Source: an uncultured Desulfatiglans sp. (GTDB taxonomy: Bacteria > Desulfobacterota > DSM-4660 > Desulfatiglandales > Desulfatiglandaceae). From it: DNA of 64,000 bases. Shown here in pieces: positions 36,128 through 45,577 of the stretch. The notes under the pieces were generated by a model that was given only the letters and a program-made list of their open reading frames with translations, ran no database searches and had not been told where the DNA came from. A program made the position numbers and the translations under genes. The stretch spans positions 2,681,025 to 2,745,024 of the forward strand of contig LR026961.1 in assembly GCA_900498135.1 (NCBI GenBank). Reading direction: 5' to 3'. Positions within the stretch are counted from its first letter, which is position 1, and the number at the start of each line of letters is the position of its first letter.

Positions 36128-36235
36128 ATTTTCTTCACACCCTGCGGGTGCACAGTCCCACCGCTTCGCGGCGGGTCCCGGTTTCTTCACACGCTGCAGG
36201 TGTTCAGTCCCGGGCCTTCGGGAGGATTCGCGCTT
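36128..36235 (+). repeat. R2 double-hairpin repeat, two 52-bp units
   Basis: Units begin at 36132 and 36184, exactly 52 bases apart. The stems differ between units but pairing is kept (CACCC-TGC-GGGTG against CACGC-TGC-AGGTG; CCGC-TTC-GCGG against CCCGGGCC-TTC-GGGAGG). From 36236 to 36540 no gene or further repeat was seen. Confidence 0.75.
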
Positions 36236-36540
36236 GTTCATGTTTGGAAAATCAGGTGGTTGGGTGGAGGGATTGATGTTCCATCTAAACGTTTTACGGC
36301 AAGAGTCGGTTTTCCGCGTAAGCGAATGAGGCATTTGGGCTTTCTGACCGGACACAAGCCGGGGTCGGGCGAAACGGAAGGGCGTTTCAACCGGGGATAG
36401 GGCGTTGCATCCACCGAGGGATTGGGGACGGAGCGTCGGCGGAGAGCGGCTCGATAGGCAGGATTTCAAGGACGGCGCTCCGGGCGTGTTCGAAGGCCGT
36501 CTCAGGAAGAGGGCCGGAGGATGGACGGGAGTCGGAAGAT

Positions 36541-38118
36541 ATGAAGATTGCACGGGTTTCACAGATGCGGGATATGGACCGGATGGCGATCGAGCGGTAC
36601 GGTATCCGGGAGGAACTCCTGATGGAAAACGCCGGGGAAGCGGTTTATTTCGCTCTCTCGCGGCGGTATGCAATGAGCGGGAAGCGTTTTGCGGTTTTCT
36701 GCGGCGGGGGCAACAACGGAGGGGACGGGTTTGTCGTTGCACGGAAGCTGCACGCCGCAGGCGCCGCCGTCGATGTCTGCCTGCTGGCGGATCCCGAGAG
36801 GTTCAGCGGCGCGGCGCAGTTGAACCGGGAGATCGTCATGGCCCTCGGCCTGCCGGTGAAGAGGATCGTGGATGCAGGGGAGGCCGCCCGCGTCGCCCAG
36901 GGGGCGGATGTCATGATCGACGCCATCTTCGGAACGGGCCTCGCGCGGGAGGTGTCGGGGATCTACCTCGAGGTGATCGAGGCGGTCAACCGGTGCGGGA
37001 AGCCCGTGGTAAGCGTCGACATCCCCTCCGGGGTGCAGGGCGACACCGGCCGTGTGATGGGTGCGGCCGTCAAGGCGGATCTGACCGTCACCTTCGGGCT
37101 GCCGAAGATCGGCAACCTGCTGTATCCGGGTTATGACCTGTGCGGGGACCTTTTCGTCACCCACATCTCCTTTCCCCCGGAGCTGCAGGAGGCCCCCTGG
37201 CTGGATGTCGCCTTGAACCTTCCCGGGGTTCTGCCGCCGCGTGATCCGGACGGGCACAAGGGGTCTTTCGGGCAGGCGCTCTTCATCTGCGGTGCCGCGA
37301 GCTACTATGGGGCCCCTTTTCTGGCGGCCTATGCCTTTCTGAGGGCCGGGGGCGGGTATTCCCGGCTTGCCGTGCCGGCGGCCATGGCCCCCTTCATCGC
37401 CGTCGAGGGGCGGGAGATCGTGCTGGTTCCCATGGCGGAAACCAGCACCGGCAGCATCTCGGAAGAAAATGCGGACGGGCTCCTGACGCTGTCGGAAGAC
37501 ATGGAAATGGTCGTTATGGGTCCGGGACTGTCGCTGGATCAGGAGACGCAGCGCCTGGTCGTGGATCTCGCCGTCCGGATTGAACGGCCGCTGCTGCTCG
37601 ATGGGGATGGCATCACCGCAGTTTGTCGCGACCTCGACTGCATCCGGCACCGCAAGGCCCCGACGGTGCTGACGCCGCACCCGGGCGAAATGGCCCGGAT
37701 TGCGGGCGTGGCGACAGCGGAGATCCAGGCCGACCGGGTGGCCGCTGTCCAGAAGGCTGCACGCGATCTGGGCGTACACATCGTGCTGAAGGGGGCGCAC
37801 TCTCTGATCGGGTGTCCGGACGGCCGGGTCTATGTGAATCTGAGTGGAAACAGCGGCATGGGCAGCGCCGGTTCGGGCGATGTCCTGACGGGGGCCATCG
37901 CCGCCATGCTGGGCCTGGGGCTGGGGTTCGAAGAGGCGGTGCTGAAGGGGGTTTTCATCCACGGGCTGGCCGGGGATCTGGCGGCCCAGTCGATGGGAGA
38001 GGACGGCATGACGGCCCGGGACGTCCTCGAACACCTCCCGCAGGCGGTTCGGCTCGACCGCGAGGGCCGCGCGGAGGACGTGCTCGGACGCTCCTACCGG
38101 GGCCCCATCATCATTTAG
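36541..38118 (+). CDS. nnr: Bifunctional NAD(P)HX epimerase / dehydratase
   Basis: A 525-residue repair enzyme. The N-terminal half (YjeF_N, about 1-215) epimerises hydrated NAD(P)H: the motif CGGGNNGGDGFVVARKL is near residue 60. The C-terminal half (carbohydrate-kinase-like, about 230-515) dehydrates S-NAD(P)HX with ADP or ATP: LTPHPGEMARIAG near 380 and GNSGMGSAGSGDVLTGAIAA near 440 are diagnostic. The ATG at 36541 follows GGAAGAT. It is convergent with the hdrA operon, separated by a strong hairpin. Confidence 0.93.
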   Translation: MKIARVSQMRDMDRMAIERYGIREELLMENAGEAVYFALSRRYAMSGKRFAVFCGGGNNGGDGFVVARKLHAAGAAVDVCLLADPERFSGAAQLNREIVMALGLPVKRIVDAGEAARVAQGADVMIDAIFGTGLAREVSGIYLEVIEAVNRCGKPVVSVDIPSGVQGDTGRVMGAAVKADLTVTFGLPKIGNLLYPGYDLCGDLFVTHISFPPELQEAPWLDVALNLPGVLPPRDPDGHKGSFGQALFICGAASYYGAPFLAAYAFLRAGGGYSRLAVPAAMAPFIAVEGREIVLVPMAETSTGSISEENADGLLTLSEDMEMVVMGPGLSLDQETQRLVVDLAVRIERPLLLDGDGITAVCRDLDCIRHRKAPTVLTPHPGEMARIAGVATAEIQADRVAAVQKAARDLGVHIVLKGAHSLIGCPDGRVYVNLSGNSGMGSAGSGDVLTGAIAAMLGLGLGFEEAVLKGVFIHGLAGDLAAQSMGEDGMTARDVLEHLPQAVRLDREGRAEDVLGRSYRGPIII

Positions 38119-38137
38119 AAAGGGGGCCGAAGCCCCC
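38119..38137 (-). terminator. Rho-independent terminator of the hdr operon
   Basis: A six-base GC stem (38122-38127 with 38132-38137) closes a four-base loop that reads TTCG on the minus strand, followed by TTTCT. It lies 10 bases after the hdrA stop, between convergent genes, and may serve nnr weakly as well. Confidence 0.65.
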
Positions 38138-38146
38138 GTCTGGTGT

Positions 38147-41100
38147 TCAACCGACCTGGTCGATCATGGCCATGATCTGAGAGGTGTCGAATCCCTTGAG
38201 GTGAATGGCCCCTGACCGGCAGGAGGCGGCGCAAAGACCGCAGCCCTTGCAAAGCTCCGACTGGATTTCGGCCTTGCCGGTCTTCTCGTTGAACCGGGGG
38301 GCCGAGTAGGGGCAGATGGTCACGCAGACGCCGCACTGGCTGCAGAAGTTCGGGTCGACCTGGGCGACCGTGCCGCTGACCGGGATGATCTTGGCGGAGA
38401 GCAGCGTGACTGCCCGGGCGGCGGCCGCCTGGGCCTGGGTGATGGATTCGTCGATCGGTTTGGGCGCATGGGCGAGCCCGCAGACGAACACACCGTCCGT
38501 GGCGAAATCCACCGGGCGCAGCTTGACGTGGGCCTCGGCGTAGAATCCGTCATCGTTCTGGGAAACCTTGTAGAACTGGGCGAGCGGGCTTTCCTTTTCG
38601 GGGACCACGGCCGAGGCGAGCACCAGGAAGTCCGGCTGGATCTCCATGGGACGCCGCAGGACGCGGTCGATGAAGCCGACCGAGAGCTTATTGTCTTTGA
38701 CGGCGACATCCAGGCCCTTCTCGGAGTTGTAGCGCACAAAGTGGATGCCGCGGGTGCGCGCCTCCCGGTAGAGGTCTTCGCGCAGTCCGTAGGGGCGCAT
38801 ATCCCGGTAGACAATGAAGATGTCCATCCGCGGATTGATGTCCTTCAGCTTGAGGGCGCTCTTGATGGACTGGGTGCAGCAGACCTTCGAGCAGTAGGGG
38901 CGCTCTGGGATGCGGGAGCCCACGCACTGGACGAAGACCGCCGTGTCGGCCTTTTCGAGTTCCGGGTCCTGATCGATGAAACGCTGCTGGAGTTCGAGCC
39001 CCGTCATGACGCGGGGATCCTGTCCGTAGAGATACTGGTCGGGCTTGTACTCGGAGGCCCCCGAAGCGAAGATCGTTACGCCGTGCTCCAAGACCTGATC
39101 TTCGCCCTTCGTCCGGATCGTGGTGCGGAAGTTCCCGACAAACCCGTCGACCTGCGTGATCTGGGAGTCGAGAAAGACCTGGATCCGCTCGTTGGACCGG
39201 GTGGCTTCGATCATCTTGGCGAGCTGAGCCTGAATGTCTTCCCCTCTCCAGGTCTCGTGCAGATGGATGGCATTGCCGCCGAGCGCGCCGGTCTTCTCGA
39301 CCAGGTACGTGGTGTATCCCTGGTCGGCCAGATTGCGTGCGGCGGCCATGCCGGCGATTCCTCCGCCGATGATCAGGGCCGACGGGGTGATCTGGAGCTT
39401 CGGCTCGGGAAGCGGTTCGAGAAGGGCGACCTTCGCGACGGCCATCCGGACCAGGTCCTTGGCTTTCGCCGTGGCGGCGTCCGGATCGTCCTTGTGGACC
39501 CAGGAGCACTGATTCCGGATATTGGCCATCTCGAACAGATATTTGTTGATGCCCGCGTTGGTCAGCGTCTCCTGGAAGAGCGGCTCGTGCGTCTTGGGTG
39601 TACAGGCGGCGACCACCACGCGGTTGAGGTGTTGTTCCTCGATCACCTGCCGCATCTTGTCCTGGGTGTCCTGGGAGCAGCTGAACATGTTCTGTTCGGC
39701 GTAAGCGACACCCGGCAGCCCCTTGGCGAACTCGACGACGGACGGCACGTCCACCGTACCGGCGATATTGGTGCCGCAGCAGCACACGAACACCCCGATC
39801 CGGGTCGGCTCGCCGCGGATGTCGATCTCTTTCGGGATCTCTTTGGTCTTCGTCAAGGACCAGCGCGCCTCGGTGAGCCGGCTGCCGGCCACCCCGGCCG
39901 CCGCGCTGGAATCCACGACGGAGGTGGGGATGTCCTTCGGGCCCTGACAGACGCCGCAGACGTAAACGCCCGGGCGCGAGCTTTCGACCGGGGCGAAGCT
40001 GCTGGTGCTGGCGAAGTTGTAGTGGTCCAGCTTGACCCCGAAGCGGGCGGCGAGCTCCGCCGACTCCGGGTTGGCCTCGAGGCCCACCGAAAGGACCACG
40101 ATGTCGAAGTCCTCCTCGATCCGTTTGCCGGCTTCGTCCACATAAAGGAGCAGGAGGCGTCCGTCTTCGAGGGGAGTGATGTTGGTGACCCTGGACTTGA
40201 CGAAGCGCACACCCATCTGATCCTTGGCGCGGTTGTAATAGCGCTCGAAATCCTTCCCGTAGGTCCGGATGTCGATATAGAAGATGGTCGTGTCGAGCCC
40301 TTCCTTGCTGTGCTCCTTGGCGAGCATCGCTTCTTTGATGGCGTAGGTGCAGCAGACGCCGGAGCAATACCCCTTCGCCCCCAGGTGTTCGTCCCGTGAC
40401 CCGATGCACTGCAGCCAGGCGATCTTCTTCGGCTCCTTGTGGTCCAGGGGCCTGACCAGATGACCGCCGTATGGGCCGGATGAAGAGAGGATCCGCTCGA
40501 ACTCGAGGCTCGTCACGATGTTGGGGTGTTTGGCGTAGCCGTAAGTGTCGTGGACTGCGGGGTCGAAGACCTGGCCGCCGAGCGCGAGGACGATGGAGCC
40601 GACCTGCAGGTCGAGGTCTCTGCCTTTGTCTTCGTAGTTGATCGCCCCGGCCGGGCAGACCTTTTCGCAGGTCCTGCACTTTCCCTTCGTCAGATAGATG
40701 CAGTTCTTGTCGTCGATCGCGTATTTGAGCGGCACCGCCTGCGGATATTTGACATAGATGGCCTTCCGCTTGACCAGCCGCTCGTCATATTCGTTGTCCA
40801 CCTTCTTGGGGCATTTTTCGGCGCAGAGCCCGCAGGCGATGCACTTGTCGACGTCCACGTACCTCGGGTGCTGTTTGACCTTGACGCGGAAATCCCCTTC
40901 AGTCCCCGAGACGTCTGTAACCTCGGAGAGGGTCAACAGTTCGATATTGATGTGCCGGCCGACCTCGACCAGTTTGGGAGAGATAATTCACATGGCGCAG
41001 TCGTTGGTCGGGAAGGTCTTGTCCAACTGGGACATCATGCCGCCGATGGAACTGGATCTCTCGACCAGGTAAACGAAATAACCGGAATCGGCCAGGTCAA

Positions 41101-41167
41101 GCGCGGCCTGCATCCCCGTTATGCCACCCCCAACGACCATCACAGCGCCGGTTTTATTTTGTGACAT
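38147..41167 (-). CDS. hdrA: HdrA-type flavoprotein with two HdrA units, predicted selenoprotein
   Basis: Read through the UGA at 40988-40990, this is one protein of about 1006 residues with Sec at 60. Residues 8-58 hold an FAD site ([20 protein letters not shown]) and TFPTNDCAM-Sec-IISPKL, where other HdrA proteins have cysteine. The first HdrA unit has [4Fe-4S] motifs [14 protein letters not shown] near 105. A second unit begins near residue 585 ([20 protein letters not shown]), and the protein ends with [14 protein letters not shown] and [14 protein letters not shown]. HdrA is the flavin-containing, electron-bifurcating subunit of heterodisulfide-reductase-type complexes. It lies 3 bases after hdrB. 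The same frame continues without gaps on both sides of the UGA. Sec insertion genes are not in the window. Confidence 0.88.
40955..40972 (-). promoter_or_regulatory. Bacterial SECIS-like hairpin in hdrA
   Basis: In the mRNA, CUGGUC (40972-40967) pairs with GGCCGG (40960-40955), with two G-U pairs, around the apical loop GAGGUC. The loop starts 21 bases after the UGA. Its GGUC is the feature of the Escherichia coli fdhF SECIS loop bound by SelB. Confidence 0.7.
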
Positions 41168-41170
41168 GGT

Positions 41171-42055
41171 TTACTCCTCTTTGCCGGTATCGAAAAAAGA
41201 CGTGACACCGCTGATGTCGATCTTGTTCCGCTTGATCCCGAGCGTCTCGGCATCGATGCCCATGCAGAGCCCGAGCAGTTGTGGATAAAGGATCGAAGCG
41301 AGATATTCCTTGTTGCCGTTATGGGAAACGATCGTCTGCTGGACCGTGTCGAACTGCTGCTGGCACCAGGGGCAGGCCGTGCAGAGAAAGTCGGCTCCGG
41401 CTTTTTTCCCGTCCCGCAGTTTCTTGCGCGTCAGATCGAGCGATACGCGATCATTGATGCCAAGAAGCGGGGCACCGCAGCACTCGAGGCGCGTAGGCCA
41501 GTCGACCGGTTTGGCTCCGAGCAGTTTCACGAGCTCTTCGAAAAGGGTGGGAGCAACCGGATCGTCGAACTGGGTGACCTCGCTCGGGCGCAGGGCGTGA
41601 CAGCCGTAATGGGCGGCGATGCTGAGCCCTTTGAAGCTGGTCTTCAGGGTGTCTTTGAGCGTTTTGATGCCGATCTCGCGGTGCAGGAAGGGCAGAAGAT
41701 GTTTGATCTCGGTCTTGCCCTCGTAATGGAACCCCTCCCGCTCCAGGATCCGGTTGACCTCGCGTTTGAGGTCTTCATCCCCCCGGAGGATGTATTGAGC
41801 CTTCCTGAGCGTGCCGTAGCAGCACTTGCACAGGGTCAGCATGTCCAGACCGGCCTGTTCGGCGAGGGCCAGGTTCTTGGCGGAGGAGACCAGAAATGCC
41901 ATCTCGTCGATATTGCGCAGCGGGTAGCCGCAGCAGTTGAATTCGCGGAAATCCCGGAGTTCGACTCCGAGGCGCGCCAGGACGGCGCGTGAAGCCGTTT
42001 CGTATTGTGGAACACGGGCCGGGATGTTGCAGCCTAGGAAAAATGCAAAGTTCAT
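41171..42055 (-). CDS. hdrB: HdrB-type CCG-domain protein
   Basis: A 294-residue member of the HdrB family, which carries the noncubane iron-sulfur clusters where disulfides are reduced. Two cysteine-rich CCG-type motifs are seen: FNCCGYPLRN near residue 40 with CKCCYGTLRKA near 77, and LECCGAPLLG near 190 with CTACPWCQQQF near 228. The start MNFAFFLGCNIPARVPQYE is typical. It is encoded between the hdrC/cytochrome gene and hdrA, in the usual C-B-A order, so the three probably form one complex. Confidence 0.9.
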   Translation of the reverse strand: MNFAFFLGCNIPARVPQYETASRAVLARLGVELRDFREFNCCGYPLRNIDEMAFLVSSAKNLALAEQAGLDMLTLCKCCYGTLRKAQYILRGDEDLKREVNRILEREGFHYEGKTEIKHLLPFLHREIGIKTLKDTLKTSFKGLSIAAHYGCHALRPSEVTQFDDPVAPTLFEELVKLLGAKPVDWPTRLECCGAPLLGINDRVSLDLTRKKLRDGKKAGADFLCTACPWCQQQFDTVQQTIVSHNGNKEYLASILYPQLLGLCMGIDAETLGIKRNKIDISGVTSFFDTGKEE

Positions 42056-42203
42056 GGTTGGTACCTCAATTCCGTTCCATCATGCACAGACCCGGTCGGT
42101 CTGGCTCGAAGACTCTTACCGGCCCGCACCCGGATCGCCCCGCCCTTGGCGGTTTGAATCTACGGAAGCGGCCCGGCAGGATTGTTCCCAGAAGGACAGC
42201 CGA

Positions 42204-43976
42204 TCAGGCGGCCTGGCTTGCGGCGCCAGCCTTCCCGCCGGATTTCCCCTGATTGCGGATCGCCACATGCTTCAGTTCGTAAAGGATGTCCGTGACCCGC
42301 ACGTTCTGTGGGCAGTGCTCCTGGCACTGGTAACAGGTCAGGCAGTCCCAGATCATACGGGAGCCGGCGGCCATATCGACAAGGCCCAGCCCGAGGGAGC
42401 ACATGATCTGATGCGGCAGGAGCCCGAGGGCCTTTTCAGGTTCCTCGTAACTGCCGACGACGGGGCAGACCGTGGTGCAGTTCTGGCACCCGAAGCAGTA
42501 GCTGAAGGTGTTCGCGCGGCTCATCGCCGCCGCGGTGCCCGAAGCCGGCGCATGGAGGGCGATGGGGCGGTTCTGGGCCCTCAGGGCCTCGAAATCCAGG
42601 GCGAACCGGCGTTTGGCCGATTCGCTCGGCTCCGGGTAATCATCGGAGGCGAGGCCTTTGCGGAACATCCCGATGACGTACGACAGCGGGGAGAGGACGA
42701 CCGGGTCGGCGTAGCCTTTCTCGAACTGCACCTCCCGGAGGTTGAGCCACATCTCCCTCAGGTTGATGCCGGAGGGGCAGACGACGGTGCAGCGGTCGCA
42801 GCTCGTGCAGACCCAGATGCCTTCGATCAACGCGCGGTTCTCCTCGGGGCTGAGGGTCTTACGCGAAGCCCATTTCTTGAGCACGGCCATTTTTTCGGAC
42901 GGAAGAATGCATTCGTTCCCGATGGCGGCGAAGGCCCCGGCGGCCGAACAGCGCAGGCTGCAGGTGCCGCAGTGCGTACAGGCATCGAGCTCCATCACCT
43001 GACGGGTGGCGACGTTGGCTGGATCGGACGTTGCGGGGTCCATCACAGCGTTGGCCAGCAGGCTCACCGGTGTGGCAAAAAGGTGGAACATCTTGCTGAA
43101 AGGCAGATAGGCCAGACCGAAGAAGCAGGACCACAAATGGATGTACCAGAGGAAGGTGCCTGCCCCGGCCCGGTCGAGGCCGAGGGCGATGGGGCTGATG
43201 AGCTTCGCCAGCGGATATCCGGTGAAGGCCCACTGCGGTGCGGAGTGGCATGCCGCGCAGCTCATTTCGTGCATATCCCCGCCGTCGGCAAGGATCTCGG
43301 CCTCGAAGGGCGGTTTGACGCCGGGGGAGACGACGCCGAAATGTTCGACCCAGTAGCTCTCGAGCGGCCTGACGTCTTCCGGGTCGGTCGAGTCGGCATA
43401 GTCTTCCACCATGCGCATGAAGTCGGAGTGAGACGTGATCTTGACCGCCTCGAAGAAGATGCCCGAAAGAATGATCACGGCGACGATGAGGATCGCGTAT
43501 TTATCCATGCCGCTGGTTCTGAAGCGGGGTACCTTGAGGATGAACCGCCGGTAGACGGCGATGGCCACGCCGACCACGACCATGGCACCGAAGAGGTTTC
43601 TCAGGAACATGTAGGGATTGAGGGTCGAGGCGTAATCCGGGAAGACCGCGACGGTCAGGATGCTTCCTAGGGCGTGCATCAGCAGGAGCAGGGTGAATCC
43701 CCAGAAAATCAGCATGTGCATGACCCAGCGCAGGGCGCTTTCTTTGAGGATGCGCTGCTGCCAGAGGACGTCGACGAAGAAGGCCTTGATCAGGGTTCCC
43801 AGTCTGGCGCTGAACAGGACCGCCAGGATGCCTTTGATGGCGGCTCCGATGCGCTCGCCTGTCGAAAAGCTCTTCCCGCCCATGCCCATATGACGGGTGA
43901 ACCATGTGCCGATCTTGTAAATCAGGCCGATGAGAAAGATGGCCAAAGAGGTATAGAGCGAGACGGTGAAAAACAT
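42204..43976 (-). CDS. HdrC-type iron-sulfur protein fused to a cytochrome b membrane domain with a heme c motif
   Basis: 590 residues. Residues 1-180 have about five membrane helices with histidines, as in the NarI/DsrM cytochrome b family. A single heme c motif CAACH lies at residues 240-244, and another hydrophobic region covers about 256-315. The C-terminal half has HdrC-type [4Fe-4S] motifs CTHCGTCSLRC and CTSCDRCTVVCPSG, then CFGCQNCTTVCP and CLTCYQCQEHCPQN. It can pass electrons between menaquinone or a periplasmic cytochrome and the soluble HdrB/HdrA pair. AGGAGG lies 7 bases before the ATG at 43976, behind a good promoter. Confidence 0.88.
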   Translation of the reverse strand: MFFTVSLYTSLAIFLIGLIYKIGTWFTRHMGMGGKSFSTGERIGAAIKGILAVLFSARLGTLIKAFFVDVLWQQRILKESALRWVMHMLIFWGFTLLLLMHALGSILTVAVFPDYASTLNPYMFLRNLFGAMVVVGVAIAVYRRFILKVPRFRTSGMDKYAILIVAVIILSGIFFEAVKITSHSDFMRMVEDYADSTDPEDVRPLESYWVEHFGVVSPGVKPPFEAEILADGGDMHEMSCAACHSAPQWAFTGYPLAKLISPIALGLDRAGAGTFLWYIHLWSCFFGLAYLPFSKMFHLFATPVSLLANAVMDPATSDPANVATRQVMELDACTHCGTCSLRCSAAGAFAAIGNECILPSEKMAVLKKWASRKTLSPEENRALIEGIWVCTSCDRCTVVCPSGINLREMWLNLREVQFEKGYADPVVLSPLSYVIGMFRKGLASDDYPEPSESAKRRFALDFEALRAQNRPIALHAPASGTAAAMSRANTFSYCFGCQNCTTVCPVVGSYEEPEKALGLLPHQIMCSLGLGLVDMAAGSRMIWDCLTCYQCQEHCPQNVRVTDILYELKHVAIRNQGKSGGKAGAASQAA

Positions 43977-44064
43977 GCGTGGACCTCCTCATGATTCCCT
44001 TGAAGAGCGAAAAAGCGCCGGGTTTCAAGGCGATTCGCCCCAGATTGGCTTTTTACGATCAACC

Positions 44065-44093
44065 CTTATAACGATTGTGATGAGTTTTGTCAA
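44065..44093 (-). promoter_or_regulatory. Sigma70 promoter of the hdrC-hdrB-hdrA operon
   Basis: On the minus strand TTGACA (44093-44088), exactly 17 bases, TATAAG (44070-44065), 89 bases before the first start codon. It is one of the best matches in the window. Confidence 0.7.
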
Positions 44094-44189
44094 AAGAATA
44101 TATTCACAAACTTTTCCGGTTGTTGTGTTATGATGCCGCCTTCCGGGGTCTGCGGACCGTGGAGGGCGGGAGCGATTTCTTCCGCCCGC

Positions 44190-44305
44190 TTCGGAGCCGA
44201 TCTGCGCGGCAGCTTGTGAGGCGGCCTGCAGGCCGTCTCCGCGCAGACGGCGGATCCTCTCCGATGATCGACGAGAAAATTCCTCCTTTTCTGATCGGAA
44301 ACAGG
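44190..44305 (+). repeat. R1 repeat, diverged copy
   Basis: The core is GGCGGCCTGCAGGCCGTC: the A-T pair next to the centre of other copies is replaced by G-C on both arms, a compensatory change. Flanking arms CTGCGCGGCAGC and CTCCGCGCAGACG keep their positions. It lies in the divergent gap before the radical SAM gene. Confidence 0.65.
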
Positions 44306-44336
44306 GTGCAGGATATTATTTTAAGATGAATTTGAG

Positions 44337-45296
44337 ATGAATACCCATTACAAAGCCTTGTACAACGAATGCCGTCTTTGCCCGCGCGACTGCAGGGTGG
44401 ACCGCTCGGTCCGCCGGGGGGTTTGCGGAGAGGCCGACACCCTGCGGGTGGCCTATGTCGGGCCGCATTTCGGCGAGGAGCCGCCGATCAGCGGGGAAAG
44501 GGGATCGGGCACCGTCTTTTTCACCGGCTGCGCCCTGCGCTGCAGCTTCTGTCAGAATCATCAGATCTCCCGCGGTGGGTTGGGGGAGGCGCTCACGGCA
44601 GAGGATCTGGCGGGGCGGATCATCGATATGGCGGGGCGGCACCGTGTGCACAATGTCAATTTTGTCACGCCGGACCATTTTTTCCCCGATGTCTTCGAGG
44701 TCGTGTCGATTTGCCGGGATAGGAGGGGAATCCGTCTACCTCTGGTATACAACCTCTCGGGTTATCAGCGGATCGAGTCGCTGCAGCAGGCGGAGCCTTT
44801 TGCGGATATCTACCTGCCGGATTTCAAGTATTCGGACTCGGAACTCGCGCGCAAACTGTCGCGGTGTCCGCATTATCCGGGGAAGGCTTTGGAGGCGGTC
44901 GCCGAGATGATCCGGCAGAAGGGATTTCTGGATTCGTTTGAAACGGACGGCGCGCAGGCCGGAAAGGGCGTACTGGTCCGGCACCTGATCCTCCCCGGGG
45001 AGGTGGAAAATTCGGTGGACGCCTTGACCATGCTTTTCCTGGAATTTGGTGACAGGCTCCCTTTGAGTCTGATGTCGCAGTACCACCCCGTGACCCCCCA
45101 GGTGCACGCCCCCCTCAACCGCCGGCTTTGCAAGGATGAGTTCGACCGGGTCTTCGATCACGCTCTGGCCCTGGGATTCAGAAACCTGTTCGTACAGTTC
45201 CCTGAGGAGGTTCCGGCGGGGGGTGAAGGATTCTCATGGAGACCGCTCGTCCCCGATTTCACCGCCGAGGAGCCTTTCGCCCCCATCCTCGGGTAG
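44337..45296 (+). CDS. Radical SAM protein of the COG1313/PflA-like type
   Basis: A 319-residue radical SAM protein. An N-terminal cysteine cluster (CRLCPRDCRVDRSVRRGVCG, residues 12-31) precedes the radical SAM motif CALRCSFC near residue 67; VNFVTPDHFFPD and DIYLPDFKYSD follow. The layout matches the uncharacterised COG1313 group, related to pyruvate formate-lyase activases and to AmrS. It is not next to a glycyl-radical enzyme or a MEMO1-type gene, so the substrate is unknown. The ATG at 44337 is the first of the frame; its ribosome binding site is weak. Confidence 0.82.
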   Translation: MNTHYKALYNECRLCPRDCRVDRSVRRGVCGEADTLRVAYVGPHFGEEPPISGERGSGTVFFTGCALRCSFCQNHQISRGGLGEALTAEDLAGRIIDMAGRHRVHNVNFVTPDHFFPDVFEVVSICRDRRGIRLPLVYNLSGYQRIESLQQAEPFADIYLPDFKYSDSELARKLSRCPHYPGKALEAVAEMIRQKGFLDSFETDGAQAGKGVLVRHLILPGEVENSVDALTMLFLEFGDRLPLSLMSQYHPVTPQVHAPLNRRLCKDEFDRVFDHALALGFRNLFVQFPEEVPAGGEGFSWRPLVPDFTAEEPFAPILG

Positions 45297-45304
45297 ACCG
45301 GAGG

Positions 45305-45365
45305 GGTCGTGAAGATTGACGCCGGGATTGGTAAAAGAGCCCGTTTGCGGAGGGAAACTGTTTTT
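45305..45365 (-). repeat. R1 repeat, half element
   Basis: GAAGATTGACGCCGGGATTG and an A-tract match the right arm of reverse R1. The core is absent. Confidence 0.5.
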
Positions 45366-45476
45366 TGCGGCGGTCCGGTTTCCGCTCCCGGCGGGGAGCG
45401 AGGTGCTCTGCAGGCAGGAGCTTTCGGCATCTCGTGTGCCGCAGGGAGGCCCTGTCTTCTCACCCGTCATCTTCTG

Positions 45477-45505
45477 TTGACATTGATGAAGGCGTTTGTT
45501 AAAAA
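45477..45505 (+). promoter_or_regulatory. Putative promoter of the HdrD-like gene
   Basis: TTGACA (45477-45482), 17 bases, TAAAAA (45500-45505), 72 bases before the ATG at 45578. Confidence 0.5.
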
Positions 45506-45577
45506 AATCACATTCTTTGGATTGCCCCCGTCCGGCTGAACCGGAGAGGCCAAAATTCTGAAAGGAGCACACACCTC

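Noticed and set aside
40988-40990. hdrA as a pseudogene or as a shorter gene starting after the stop
   Set aside because: The stop is UGA, falls exactly on a conserved cysteine, is followed by a SECIS-like hairpin, and the frame is intact on both sides.
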